Shown here: piece by piece, positions 47,783 through 60,029 of the stretch
Layout of the letters: every line of letters starts with the position of its first letter
Numbering within the stretch: position 1 is the stretch's first letter
Assembly (NCBI GenBank): GCA_000226015.1
Contig: JH157278.1
Coordinates: 34,354 to 98,353 of the forward strand
Source: Mnemiopsis leidyi
Taxonomy: Eukaryota > Ctenophora > Tentaculata > Lobata > Bolinopsidae
DNA: 64,000 nt
Direction of reading: 5' to 3'
Translations under genes and position numbers: made by a program
The notes under the pieces: model-generated
The model's input: the letters and a program-made list of their open reading frames with translations, nothing else
Database searches by the model: none
Told to the model about the DNA's origin: nothing

Positions 47783-47818
47783 AATGCCTTTTTGCGCCGA
47801 AGGCGACAAAAAGGCATT
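47783..47818. repeat. 36-bp hairpin
   Basis: AATGCCTTTTTGCGCC, loop GAA, then its near-perfect reverse complement. Confidence 0.75.
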
Positions 47819-49395
47819 ACTAAGGGTTAACGATCGAGGGGGTGGTTGGAGAATGTGTATACTAGGTTTATGTCGTGCATGTGTGCGTTACGTTCGTGCG
47901 CGCGCTCCTTTATCAAACTTAATCATGTATACGAATACAATACAATAATAGCTGTGTTAACAGACTTAACTGCCTCCGGCCGACGAATTATGCAATGTAT
48001 ACATGATTGCCTCAATTATGTGTTCTAANNNNNNNNNNNNNNNNNNNNNNNNNNNNNNNNNNNNNNNNNNNNNNNNNNNNNNNNNNNNNNNNNNNNNNNN
48101 NNNNNNNNNNNNNNNNNNNNNNNNNNNNNNNNNNNNNNNNNNNNNNNNNNNNNNNNNNNNNNNNNNNNNNNNNNNNNNNNNNNNNNNNNNNNNNNNNNNN
48201 NNNNNNNNNNNNNNNNNNNNNNNNNNNNNNNNNNNNNNNNNNNNNNNNNNNNNNNNNNNNNNNNNNNNNNNNNNNNNNNNNNNNNNNNNNNNNNNNNNNN
48301 NNNNNNNNATGAATGTAACACGATTTTAAACGTTCAGCCGGACAATTTTAATTAACGACTTATCCACGCCATTTGTAAAAACACATGAACGTTGTACGAA
48401 TAAAGGTCGCATATACAATACAATAATGGCGACGTTATGCAGACTCACGATATTTGAAACAAACAATGAAAGAAACGCGAGATTGTGTTCAAACTTTGCG
48501 CGTGCAGCGTGCAGTTTTCAAATCTTGCATCGAACGGCTAGGCATTAATTCGCGCGTTTAACACGTGCAGAACAATGTAATTGACCGAAATGACGTCTGG
48601 TTAGTGGTTTGCGAAATGCGAGTTGCCACTTGCCTGTTGCGTATTTTTATTCCTCATTCCGTGAATTGTAATTCCAATTAGCGATGGCATGACACGGGAA
48701 ATTCAGCGGTCGCCTGACACAATGAAAGCGGCCGCAAGTCTTGTTTTAATAATGATTGACAGATTTTGATATTCAAGTATTTGTATTTAACCGAAATTTA
48801 CCGCTTTAGTATTTCCCGCAAAAGATTTCTTTGTTGTATTATTTCCGCGATAACATCAAAATTTTGATGAAATTGGACTATTTTAAATTACCTAGTGATG
48901 ATGTGGATTTTCTCATTGGGTTTATGAAGTACTTCCCGGAAAAACAAGAAAGTAGAGAAACATGATTGTTGTGTAGATTTGACTAACATAAAAATGTACC
49001 AAATATTTAAACAATTTTCATAGCTCAATTTATGGAGGCCGCATCTAACTGGAATGGTAGAGTACGCCATAAAGAAATGCCCTGAAGAGTATGTACTGTG
49101 TGAGTGTGACCGACGTGACCGTAAACGATATGTGCATTCTTATTCGTCACACTCACCCAGGGGAATCTGAGAACTCCCATCTCAAGTATGTAGGATGGAT
49201 ATATTTCTTTAACTGCTTTAATCTTTGTAACTCTGTAATATAATTCTGTCAGTGGTTCTATAAAAGTATAAAACAATTTCAAGTAAATGATTGCCTGCAT
49301 GCGTCATGCGCCTTTAAGAACAATCCTTGGATATTTTCATGAGTATTTCCGTTCTAACTCTCAGTAATAACCAGCTAATAGTATTTTAGGAGCGC

Positions 49396-49402
49396 TATAT
49401 AT
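49396..49402 (+). promoter_or_regulatory. TATA-like element, possible distal promoter
   Basis: TATATAT lies 24-30 bases before ATG GCC TGC TGC at 49426, which opens a short frame ending in GACCAG/GTCAGA, a plausible donor. If spliced to the acceptor at 50293-50294 it would be out of frame with the gelsolin start, so it would be an untranslated leader exon or an upstream frame. Confidence 0.3.
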
Positions 49403-50302
49403 GGTCGTAGCACATTCTTGTCAGAATGGCCTGCTGCTGCGGAATTTTACCAAGTGATGACAGTTATTCCACTGCCCAACGAACACAGCCTTCTGCTGTG
49501 CAGCTCTTGCTACGAGACCAGGTCAGATTCCTTTACTCTGCACTTCTCAGTTTTGGCACTTCTTCAGAGTTTTGTCACGTTCCTCTGACCTTCTTTTGAA
49601 TGTCCTAGTCAACTTAAGTGTCATTATTCATGAATATAGCTGGGTCTAGTTTTAAGAGTCTGGACCGTTAAAGCTATACGTCAGGACCAATGACACGTGC
49701 CAGAAGTGCCAGTGTATTTAATTTACAGTTCCATTTCAAATCTTTCAATTCGCTGAAGGCAGCAGAACGTTATGTAATAGCGCGATGTTATTGTGTTTTG
49801 TTCTTGCAGAGTCAGTTTTAAGTTGTGATTTTAAATTTGTAAAAATAGCCTGCTGAAATGTTGAAGTAGTCTAAATCAGTTTGTTCATTATAAAGTACAT
49901 CCTGAACCTTTCCGGTAGCCACTTACCCAGTTTCAAACCTCGTGGTTGGCTCTTACCAGTTAAACTTCGTCATCTATATCACGTGTTGTAAATTGACCAA
50001 TTATAGAGGTTTACCTCTGAAAAGCCAATAGATTAATCCGCAATGTTTGCCGGATACGGTTTGTACGAGCCACACGTAAAGTTATGTATTACAGCCCGTG
50101 TAACTTTTCCTCAGAAATGTCCCCTCATTCTCAAAATAATTTCGAAATTTTACAGTTGTACGCGTTTTTGTCATGGCACTCATGACCGCACCTTGTTTTG
50201 GATGAGCTAGAGATTTTTTCGATCGACAAATCAAGATTTTGATAATGTATAATTGATTCAATCGATCCCGATTATGATTATAAATAACATTCAGAAATCA
50301 AC

Positions 50303-52187
50303 ATGGGCGAAGGAGAAAAATCCGGTATGGTAAAACCCAAGGAGTATGACTGGAAGGACTCCAATATGGCCCTGTTCGGCTCCAAGACGGACAGAGCAGT
50401 GAAGAAGGACGCCGCCTCTAAAGAACCCGCATGGAAAGTCTGTGACACTCCCAAAGTTGGACTGAAAGTTTGGAGGATCGTGAAGTTCATTGTAACGGAG
50501 TGGCCCGAGGATGAGTACGGCAGTTTCTACAGCGGAGATAGTTACATCATTCTCAATACCTGGAAGGAGGAGGACGAGATCAAGTACGATCTTCACTTCT
50601 GGATCGGTAAGTCACGTGTCTTCCGATATAAGGTAGAATAGTTTTAGGGCAACTAGATCAATTAGCTAGTGTAGCCGTCTCTAAACCTCCACTCTCAACA
50701 CTTCACACAATATCGTTTTCCAGGAAAGCACTCCACCCAGGACGAATATGGAACAGCCGCCTACAAGACTGTCGAACTTGATACTTACCTTGACGACAAG
50801 CCAATACAACACAGGTAGGTTATTATTGTGTAACCTTGACGACAAGCCAATACAACACAGGTAGGTCCCTATTGTGTAACCTTGACGACAAGCTTAGTGA
50901 GCACAAATTATTCATAACAAACACACGATTGTTATTTCTGAACGAGGTTCATGTAACTGGACACTGACAATAGTTCTACTTTACAGAGAAGTCCAGGGTT
51001 TTGAGTCTGATCTGTTCATGTCCTACTTCAACGGAATGATCTCCATCATGGAGGGAGGAGCTGAGACTGGATTCCGTCATGTTCCCCCCGAGTGTTACGA
51101 ACCACGACTTCTGCAGCTAGTCGGGGGTCGCAAGGATGTTGTGGTTAGTTAGGAACTTTTAACTGGAGGGCCTTGTTACTGGAATATTCTGCTAGATTCT
51201 GAAATGTACCGCTTACTGCAACCGTACATGTTACTTTTCAAACACTATCAATGATTCTTCCTTGTAAATCTCGATATGGTTTGGATTAGGAGACACTCTA
51301 TTAAACATTACTAATTCCCACGACACCCCAGGTTAAGGAGGTAGGTATGTGGAAGGAGCGAATCAACTCCGACGACGTATTTGTCCTGGATGCTGGTCTG
51401 AAGATCCTGCAGTTCAACGGCCGAAACGCTAACAAGGATGAGCAGATGAAGGGGGCTCAATACTGTGCTAAACTGAGAAGCGAGCGACCTAAAGCCAAGA
51501 TGGAGGTTTCTGATGAAGAGGTTGATGGAACCAGACTTATCATGAAGTCTCTCAGAGACGGAGGTCCCCCTAAGGAGGAGAACATCGTACGTAAAATAGC
51601 TAAAATTATTATTTACACGAATATGTTCCAGTTTAGCCACTTTCTGTTCTTAATTGAGTAAACCCTGAATTTACTTTCAATTTTCTTCAGAAATACGAAG
51701 CCAGACCAGAAGACAGAGTCGTACTGCGACTCACGGAAAAGAGCGACAAGACATTTGACTTTGTCGAAGTCGGGAAAGGAGCTGATCTTGAGGGACTTGT
51801 CCTCGATCAGGGAGATGTCTACATTATCGATACTGGTATGTTTCACCTCCTCGGATACGTTTACTTTCTAGTCTCGTGTCTTTTAGGGATTTATTCAAAA
51901 TTCACGAAACATTTCTCTTTACCTAGAGGTGATTATTTTTGAGATATCCATGTACCATCCAACTATCCACTAACTTCTGAATCAGCACCTAAACAGTAAA
52001 CATTAACTCTGCAGGTGCTCACTGTTATGTGTGGGTTGGTACCGGAGCCAGTGACGGAGAAAAAGCTAACGGTTTTTCCTACGCCTCAACCTACCTTGCC
52101 CACTCCAGTCACCCCTTCTGTCCCATCTCTGTCCTGGTCCAGGAAACCGACATGCCCTGCAAGCAGGAAACCATCGGAAAGAAATAA
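50303..52187 (+). CDS. three-repeat gelsolin/severin-like actin-severing protein
   Basis: Cytoplasmic calcium-regulated actin filament severing and capping protein. Six exons, 50303-50606, 50724-50814, 50987-51143, 51332-51586, 51691-51835 and 52015-52187, total 1125 bases (374 residues), the size of severin/fragmin. Gelsolin repeat 1: [40 protein letters not shown], then HREVQGFES and a [10 protein letters not shown] segment. Repeat 2: [36 protein letters not shown]. Repeat 3: [19 protein letters not shown], ending in [15 protein letters not shown]. There is no headpiece. The 5' splice site of exon 2 is tandemly duplicated (see 50788). A CATTCAG acceptor lies 8 bases before the ATG. Confidence 0.93.
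50788..50893 (+). repeat. 46-bp tandem duplication spanning a splice donor
   Basis: CCTTGACGACAAGCCAATAC starts at 50788 and again at 50834, each copy ending in CACAGGTAGGT. A partial third copy starts at 50880. It duplicates the last 27 bases of gelsolin exon 2 and its donor. Confidence 0.9.
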
Positions 52188-52938
52188 ACTTTCTGGATTG
52201 AAATTACCGGACTTTGTTTTGGTTTAACTTCCACGTTTTTTACCTACAAAAGCCTCATGGAGCCTTGTTTTATATGTAAAGTGGTGAAATATTTTAACTT
52301 GGTCAAAGATTGCGCTTATATTTGAGAATATTAAACGAGAGTATAACTATAAAGAGTATTTTAAGACGTTTAATGATAATTGTTGTATGATAACAAAGAA
52401 ACATATGTGAATTACTTTAAGTTTACCGCGAGAATTTCTTTATTCTTGTTACTATTATCATGCTAAAACAAAGGCCACTGCTAAAACATAAATGTGCACC
52501 CACCACAGTTAAATTTCCGTTTTACAAAGCCTTCTAAAGCCGCTTAACAGCCTGTTAAGAACCACTACTGAGAACTAGGCCGCTTTCCGGGCGTTCCTCA
52601 GCAGGCCTTCTTTTAACACGCTGTTTATCAGCTCTCACATGGTTCTTATAGTCATAGGGCTCTGAAATAACTCTCAAGGTTTAGCGATGACTTTAAATGT
52701 AACTTACGTTAAAAACACACGGAACTTTAACATAAGAGCAACACAATAGATGACAGATACGCATTATAACTTAAGTATGCTACAAATTGCTGCAAATTGT
52801 TTAATCAAATTGTATCTAAGCATCGTGCAACTAGTGACTTTATCATTTATTATCATGTAGCTAGTCCCTGATTCGAGCTGGCAAGACCTGAGTCACTTCT
52901 CACCGTCTCAATGCAGTCTGCTTTAGTCATCATGTATC
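52188..52938. other. convergent spacer
   Basis: 3' flanks of the gelsolin gene (+) and the candidate fusogen (-). No other feature seen. Confidence 0.45.
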
Positions 52939-55900
52939 TCAAATCATGGAGATTGCTTTTCCAGAAAACCCCACCTTTTTACTTTCAACTTTGTATCCTG
53001 ATGAGTCTTGCTTTGATTTGTTTTTTCTCACATTTTCACCCTTCTCCATCTCCCTTGTACAACAGCAGATCTTCCTGACCACCCTGACAATACATGAGCA
53101 GCAGGAGAAGATCTTGATCAGTACCAGGAGCAGGACAAGAGTAACCAGGATTATCACACTCATGACTATGGCCTCTGTTGTGCTCATCTTACCCTTGAAC
53201 CATTCTGCTGGATTCATGTACTTCATAATTGTGCGGGGATTCATAAAGGAGTCTGTTATCCCGGCTTCATGTTCGACCGTCTCTTCGTCGGATTTGTTCA
53301 TGTCTTCAAACCTGCCGTGAGATAGCGAGATTAATGCCATCACCAGAGTAGAGTTATACACTGCAATCATCAGAGTAGAGTTATACATTCAAGACATAAA
53401 CCTGAACTTCATTGTAATGATACAATACAATACAATTTGTATAACATTTGACAACTCCTACCTGTCTCCCTCTTGTACAGTACAGCTGATAGTCCTACAC
53501 TGCCTGTTCTTGCCCCACAGTAGGGAGAGACAGACCTCCAGTACCAACATGTCTGAACATGGTGATGTGATCTGTGGAGGAGTGGAGGGACTGTTATGAT
53601 ACCATGATCTCGCAGTTTACTTAAGTTAGGTGTTTCTGATTAGATAGTGTTGGTTTAGAAAGTGATGTACAACATAGCTTTGTCCTCAGCGTTCTGCTAA
53701 ACTGGGTAACCAAGCTGTAATGATGGCCTTCGACGTAATGAAACAGATCTCAAGAAAAGAAAGATCATATTGTGTAATCTCAATAACCATACCTGAACGG
53801 ATGTCCTGAAGGTATTTTCTGAGTGAGTTGTCGGAATTACGATAGAGAAGGACTCGTTGAAGATCGAACCTTGAATAGTCCCACTACCTCCGAGGATGGT
53901 GAGGTCTACAAACCTGGCGTTATATTGTCAGTGCTGATGTTTTATCACGGGCTGCAGGCCATCAAGCACCTAGGTCGAGGTTCATTATTTTAGTACGATT
54001 AAACCCATCTTTAGTTCTCCCGAGTCTTACACATATTCAATTCCATCAGTATAAACGTGGGAAGTCCTTACCTATTTGAACTAGAATCAAGGGTGTAATG
54101 TCCTGTAAAATTTGCGAACGACGACGGCACTGAGTAGAATCTGATGTGATCGAAATCTCTATAAGCTTTCAGCTGAATATCGATCTTTAAACCCAAGTTA
54201 GGGTTCCTCTTCTTGAGAAGTACGGCTGACTGTTTGGGATATCTTACTGCTTCGAGGATTCTTTCCCGATGTTTCTCCGACAACATCTTTGCTCTGTTGG
54301 ATAGATATTTAGAATTGGAGCTACTTCGGCAAAACTGAGGTGTCGGAGATTGCCAACATAGGTTAAAACTAACCGATAGATTTATGATAAAGTTATTTGA
54401 TCAGTAAAATTAAACTGTAACCCACCCTGGCGGATAAAGACCGTGGAAGTTAGAGAACTGAGAGACGTCGGTAACGTCTAAGATACTCCCTGTGCAGCCC
54501 CTCACGTCTACAGAGAGAGCGGTCCTTACCTCACGGGGGTCCCAATTTAAACCTGTGTCATTCCACTTCATCCAACCTGTGATATGATACGCTCAATACG
54601 CCTCCAATGCCCATACTTTTTCGTGATCAACAAAATGCACTGACCAAATAAACCGAGCTTAAATCTTCATTTACTGCAAAGTGCAGTGTAAACTTTAAAG
54701 CTAGCTGCAAACCCAGCTTATTGATGCTGTAAGATCTCTCATCGTTGATGGGCACGTTAGTGAGCACGTCCTGATTGTCATACACCCCGAAGTACCACCC
54801 GGACAGAGGTAGACTTATGGGAGATCCTGTTTTCGCTATCTCTACAATCATGTCTCCCATGACGCGCAGTTTATGCGATTGTCTGAGGGATTGCAAGAAT
54901 GAGTTAGGCTAGCAGGTAGGTTTATTGCAGGTATAGGTTTATTGTGACTCTCAAGACGGGTTAGAGGCCTGTATTTTGACTTAAGATTTCAGTACGTCGA
55001 ACTTGATTAAACTTGATTAAAAACAATCATATTCATACTTCTAGTTCTACACAACTTGGTTCGTTGCTTAAGACCAGCCGTTCTAAAATCCAAGTCTTCA
55101 TATTATCATAGTCATACTTACTCATTTAACTTTACATAACTCTGCCAGATGAGTTTTTCAGATGCAAACTCATACTCCGCTATACTGACATTGAAAGAGG
55201 ATGTGTACGAAGATTCCTCGATGTAAAATGCTTCGTACATTTTTTCAGTGAACTTGGATCCTAAGAATGAGATCGTTGGAATATGGGTACGGATACAAAA
55301 AAGTGTTTTTTCTAATTCTAGTGGCTACGTGCGAGTAAATCTAAAACTTTTAGTCGCATTTACGACATTGTCAGAAGAACGTTTAACTTTATGCATAACA
55401 TCAACAATTTAAAGATACTGATATGGACTTGTTGTTATAATAATGTAATAGATCAGAGACGTGATTATTAATGAAAGTACTAGAAAAAAAACTTAAACAT
55501 GCTTCTTACCCACAATAGAGCAACAAACAAGCCCTTGATTCGCCAGAACTCGAACACAAGACTCTTTTACCGCTTCGCTGTGATCAGGCCAGGAATTCTC
55601 AACACACAGTCCGTCCTCGGGATTGCAAAAGTCGGTGTCTGCACCACATTTGGCTGGCGTACCTGCCACAGAGGGACAGTGGCAGGAGCATCTTCCTTTT
55701 AACTTCGGTTCTACAAACCTAGGGCAAAATTTGTGACCATTTTTCATCAAAACTAATAGAGAGGTGTTTTTGGGGAGGGGTCACAAATTGTGACAAATAA
55801 GAAGCTAGAAAACAATGCTTTCTAGCTTCTAGCTTCTGATTGGTTAAAATTTGTGATTCCTCCATCCTCCCCAAAATACATCTCTATAAACAAATGTTGA

Positions 55901-58549
55901 AAATAAACATATAATAATCAATCCTGTCCAACAAAATCTTATGAATTATAGTTATACTTGCTAAATGTTTATACATAGTTTGTCTTTGCTTTTAAAACAA
56001 AAAATATTTTAGTGAGGGGACGAGGAGTCACAGATTTAAACCAATCAGGAGCTATAAATCACTGTTTTATGGCTTCTAATGGTCAAAATCTATGACCCCT
56101 CCCCAAAATACATTTCTCTATATCATTATATGATTATGTCATTTTGAAGCTGTCAATACTAAAAACCTTCAGTACCAGTTCTACTCAACACCATAAGGTC
56201 ACATAAGTTCAAAATTTGCACCCTTATCTTCCCGAAAATAAAAACTTATCCTCGGTTTTTTAGAATTTTTTCATATTTTCCAAAATATGCTTTAAGGACC
56301 CAGTTTGAACATGCTTATTGTGGTATATCAACTTGAATGTATACATGCCTGCACAAAAAAGTTCAATTTAGCCCTAAAAAATTTCGCTGGAATTTTTTGC
56401 CGCAGGCCAATATCAGAGGCGATTTTTTGATGAATTTTAAAACGGGGTTTCAGTGCATTTTGTTAGTTTTCTGACCCAATAAATGCCCGCCGCAGGCGAA
56501 AAATTTTGAGAATTTCCGTACACAGAATGACCTAGAAGCGATGTAGTAATTAAGGCCAATATGTGAGGCAGTTATTCAATGAATTATAAAACTTGTGTTT
56601 AAATCAGAATCGTAAGGTTTAAATGAGCTCGCAAATGCCCGCTGCAAGTGCAGGCGAAAAATTTCGAGGATTTCTGCATGTAAAATTGCTGAAACAATTT
56701 GGTAAAGAACTATCAGAGACATTGATTTTTAAAGTTGAGTTGGAGTGAGTTATTTGGACTGCCTTGACACATGATCATTTATCACATCGATAGTTACTTA
56801 TTACCATATTTACTCAGCCCCTTAGAATAGGAGCTCAATGTTGAAATCACTAAAAAGGGCGATCAGGTGAAATTTCAAATTCAAATTTGACAAAAGATTT
56901 CGGCAAGCTCTAAGAACATTTCATGTAGTAACACATGAGTGCACCTTCTGCTCGTATCAATTTAGAATTTCGGTGAAAAATACTTAAAATTTTTGGTAAA
57001 AAAGAAGAAAAGATAATCTTCGGAATTCTGTTTGTTGTTATTCACATAATTTATACTGCTTTATGCTCACTTTTTCAAGAGCATCAGGCCAAGAAAGAAG
57101 TCGAAGATAATCCTCGGATTTCTCTAAGTTATTTATCACAATCGTTTTTTTTCTAGAGGATCAACTACTCATGAAAAGCGAAGATGATATTAGAAATTCT
57201 GTTAGTAGTTTATCACGAAACACACTTCTTTATCCTCGTTTCTCTGAGAATATCAAATAATCATGAAAACCGAAGATGATCTGTTGGTAGTTTATCACAA
57301 AACAAACTGCTTCATCATCGTTTGTCCGACAGTATCAAATACTTATGAAAAGTGAAGATAATCTTCGAAATTATGTTAGTAGTTTACCGCAAAACATACT
57401 GTTTCATCCTCGCATCTCCTAGAGTATCTGGTCGAGATGAAAAGCGAGGATGACTTTTTTGAGACATTTTTAAAAAATTTAAGAAACTTTTAAAAATTTT
57501 GTTAAATTTCTTTACGAATTCATAATTTAAAAATTTATCTTCGCTCTGAGAGCCTTATCTTCCCTACGGCAACCAAAATTGAGCATTTGTGAAGGGGTGC
57601 TCAACACATAATTCACTTCCAGTACACCTACCTGTACTTTCGATTCCTGTAATCATATTTCGCTACTTCGTCGATGAGGGTGTATCTTATCAACGTCATT
57701 TCGCCTGTGGGAGATCAACGTTCATTTTAAATACGGGGTAAATTGATATATTTACATACACTTACAGAAACAAAGTTGGTCACTCCGTTGTTGAGTTTGC
57801 ACGAAGCTGATGTGCTCACTGCTCATCTATCATTTGTGAACCTGGGCAAGGAACTCAACCACTTGTCATGATGTCAGGAAATGTGCGATATAAGGATACC
57901 TCTACCAGATTCACTCAGTCTACTTCTAGTGAGTGGCCGACCAGCCACAACAAAGAGCCGGGATCAATCAACCCCCTGCCTGGACAAATAAAGTGGGAGT
58001 TGTACCATCACAGTTACACAGATGAAATTTTATGACAGATATTTTATCACCGTTGAGGTCTGCTTCAGTCTTGCTCCAATCTTTAGAGGTCATACATCTA
58101 GCAAGCTGTGATTTATCAATATAATGCAGTAAGTGAGGTGAAAAGTCAAGTCATTTTTACTAAAAGTGAGTGGTTAATTTTTTTGTTGAGAAGCAAGTTT
58201 CGGAGTAATCACAGATTTGAAGTTTGAACTGTGATAAATTATTACACTTATTAAATTTACAGTGGTCTATAGATTTCCATGTTGGTTTTATCAAAATTCT
58301 ACAATAAATAAAAAAGTCCTTGTGCCCTACCATCTTCAGATTTCCGTGTGAAACACAGGGATTGTCCGCCTTTGAAGCCTGCTTCTATTGCGACTGAGAA
58401 ATATGAGACGAACGTCCCATCCCTAGTCCTCTTGTACATTTCCTTGGGTTGGTCTGAGATCTGGAATGTGGTGTGATCTCCACAGAAACTAAACGTCCAA
58501 CATTGCTCAACTTTTAAGAGTAATATCCATGAGAGGAACGCCAAATTTC
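52939..58549 (-). CDS. cysteine-rich type I membrane protein, candidate EFF/AFF-type cell fusogen
   Basis: Ten exons (minus): 58331-58549, 57632-57704, 55510-55718, 55122-55260, 54645-54882, 54426-54565, 54072-54293, 53793-53913, 53462-53571, 52939-53311. Phases agree throughout, giving about 614 codons; a short first exon with the ATG is missing upstream. Order: a signal-peptide-like LAFLSWILLL, a Cys-rich N-domain with GRCSCHCP, beta-rich middle segments, and a late Cys cluster (SPCSDMLVLEVC, RQCRTISC). Then come an acidic stem ending NPAEWFKG, one membrane helix (IVMSVIILVTLVLLLVLI) and a CCSC/CCC tail. Length, topology and Cys distribution resemble EFF-1/AFF-1 (FF family) fusogens, known from nematodes and reported from a ctenophore. 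This is inference from pattern, not alignment. Another class II-like fusogen (HAP2) or an unrelated receptor remain possible. The coding model itself is strong; the family call is about 0.4. Confidence 0.6.
55756..55887. mobile_element. short inverted-repeat element (MITE-like), copy 1
   Basis: Ends ATAGAGAGGTGTTTTTGGGG and the reverse complement of CCCCAAAATACATCTCTAT, with GTCACAAATT/AATTTGTGA inside. The middle carries a doubled CTTCTAGCTTCT. It lies within an intron of the candidate fusogen gene. Confidence 0.65.
56001..56122. mobile_element. short inverted-repeat element (MITE-like), copy 2
   Basis: Shares the right end CCCCTCCCCAAAATACATTT and the GTCACAGATTTAAACCAATCA inner arm type with copy 1. 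The left end is eroded. Confidence 0.55.
56380..56690. repeat. diverged direct repeats with GCCGCAGGC core
   Basis: AATGCCCGCCGCAGGCGAAA at about 56482 and AAATGCCCGCTGC...GCAGGCGAAA at about 56633, each followed by AATTTYGAGRATTTC. A third partial copy lies at about 56398. Confidence 0.55.
57003..57450. repeat. tandem repeat, about 80-92 bp unit, five copies
   Basis: Repeating GAAGATAATCTTCGGAATTC and GTTAGTAGTTTATCAC with CTGTTTCATCCTCG and AGTATCAAATA blocks. Starts near 57010, 57102, 57181, 57265 and 57356. Located in the 1.9 kb intron of the candidate fusogen gene. Confidence 0.8.
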
Positions 58550-60029
58550 CTGATAAAACATTTCTATGAGTACATGAGAGTTTAAGAGCTGGCTTTCCTC
58601 AGTTCTGATCTGGCGGATAAAAATTTACATGTGCATGTTACACAAACTCTGACTCAGAGAGTACCTAGTCTTACATAAGACATTGTCATTAGGACCAGAT
58701 CAGGTGCACCGTTCACAATCAGGTGCAAATTCTTGCAGAGGTTAGTAGAAAACATTTCTACGGAAAGTTTAGATCCAGACTTAAAGTTGTACTCATGAGT
58801 TTAACCAGCTTCAATGCCCAACACTTCAAATACTTTAAAGTCCAGGTTCAACGATAGTGAAAGCTTAGACCGACATTTACTAATTACTAACCACCTTATA
58901 TTACAATGACAGTTGCACTAACCTCGAAAAATGCCCATATTCATAACCAAGGAAATAAAACAAATATGGCTAAAGTTTACCTTGCTTATTCGGAATTTGT
59001 GGTTTAGCCGGAAATAATTTACAATTACGTGATTTTAATCGAAATCTGTTCGGCCAGTCATGTATTCCGAGCCCACCGTAATCTCCACGGTCAAATGATT
59101 AGAACAATTTAAACATCTGATGCGTCACAGTTTGCCTGGGGACCTCAGTCTTTGTTGCCACGCAGCGCCCGGTAAGTCACAGACCACAGTAGGCTTAGAA
59201 AAAATTAATCCCGAAATGATCTATAGCAACCCCATATAATAATAATAATACGAAGTAAAAATCAAAATGTCATCGTCGTGTAACAAAATTATTCATTATA
59301 ACATCAAAGGCAAGTGAAACTGATAGTTCAAAAATCAGACCAAATATTAATCTTACAATCAAAGACGATTTTATCCCTTGCTTAATATTCATTATCTCGA
59401 ACTGAAATTTAATGAACTTAAGAAAGCGATCCAACAGATATCAAACGTATTAAAATTGGTAAGGCTAAATATCTCTTCCAATGAACTGCTTGAGTATTCA
59501 GAATCTTTCCCAATTCCTATGGTATTCGTCTTCTTTTTTAGTTTTTGCATAAATAATTGTTCATTGAAAGTGTCAAATAAGTGTTCTAAAAGTAAAAGTG
59601 TTCAACATTTCGAACTGTTTCGAAAGCAATCTCTCGTATAAGTGATGATACCTTCGACCAAAATGAAGAATTAGAGGGTATTATATTTGTATGGTTTTAT
59701 AGGGTATTATAGGAGGGTATTGATATGGTCAATCTCAAGATAATTATTGTTCGATCATATCTAAACTCTAAATTATGCTACAGTTAATTAAACAATTTTA
59801 CTCGACATGCAGGCTTTCACATCAATAATCAAGATAACATTAACACTAACAGAACCGAATAGCGATGAAAACCAGTCGTTAAACTTAAACTTAAAACTTT
59901 TCTGTAGACGTTAAAAATAACTTCAGATAAATTTCCATCAGTAATAGTATGCTCATTCTTAACGTTCAACTGGTCCGCCTAGCAAGGGACCTGGGACAAA
60001 TGTTACTGGAATTTATCAGTCGTATCATA
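58550..60029. other. upstream of candidate fusogen / calmodulin-like 3' flank
   Basis: Should contain the missing first exon and promoter of the candidate fusogen. I could not identify the ATG exon. No other gene seen. Confidence 0.45.

Larger units (their letters stand above)
47474..50302. other. intergenic region with assembly gap (48029-48308)
   Basis: No gene called. The 280-N gap is flanked by related sequence: AATACAATAATAGC at about 47938 and AATACAATAATGGC at about 48416, each followed by similar context, so a repeat probably spans the gap. GCGCGC-rich stretches lie on both sides. The 3' part contains a candidate upstream exon or promoter for the gelsolin gene (see 49396). Confidence 0.45.

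Noticed and set aside
48003-48329. Frames running through the N gap
   Set aside because: Products of ambiguous bases.
49426-49600. Short frame starting MACCCG near a TATA-like element as N-terminus of gelsolin
   Set aside because: Joining its donor to 50295 puts the gelsolin frame out of register, so it cannot be the protein's N-terminus; at most a leader exon.
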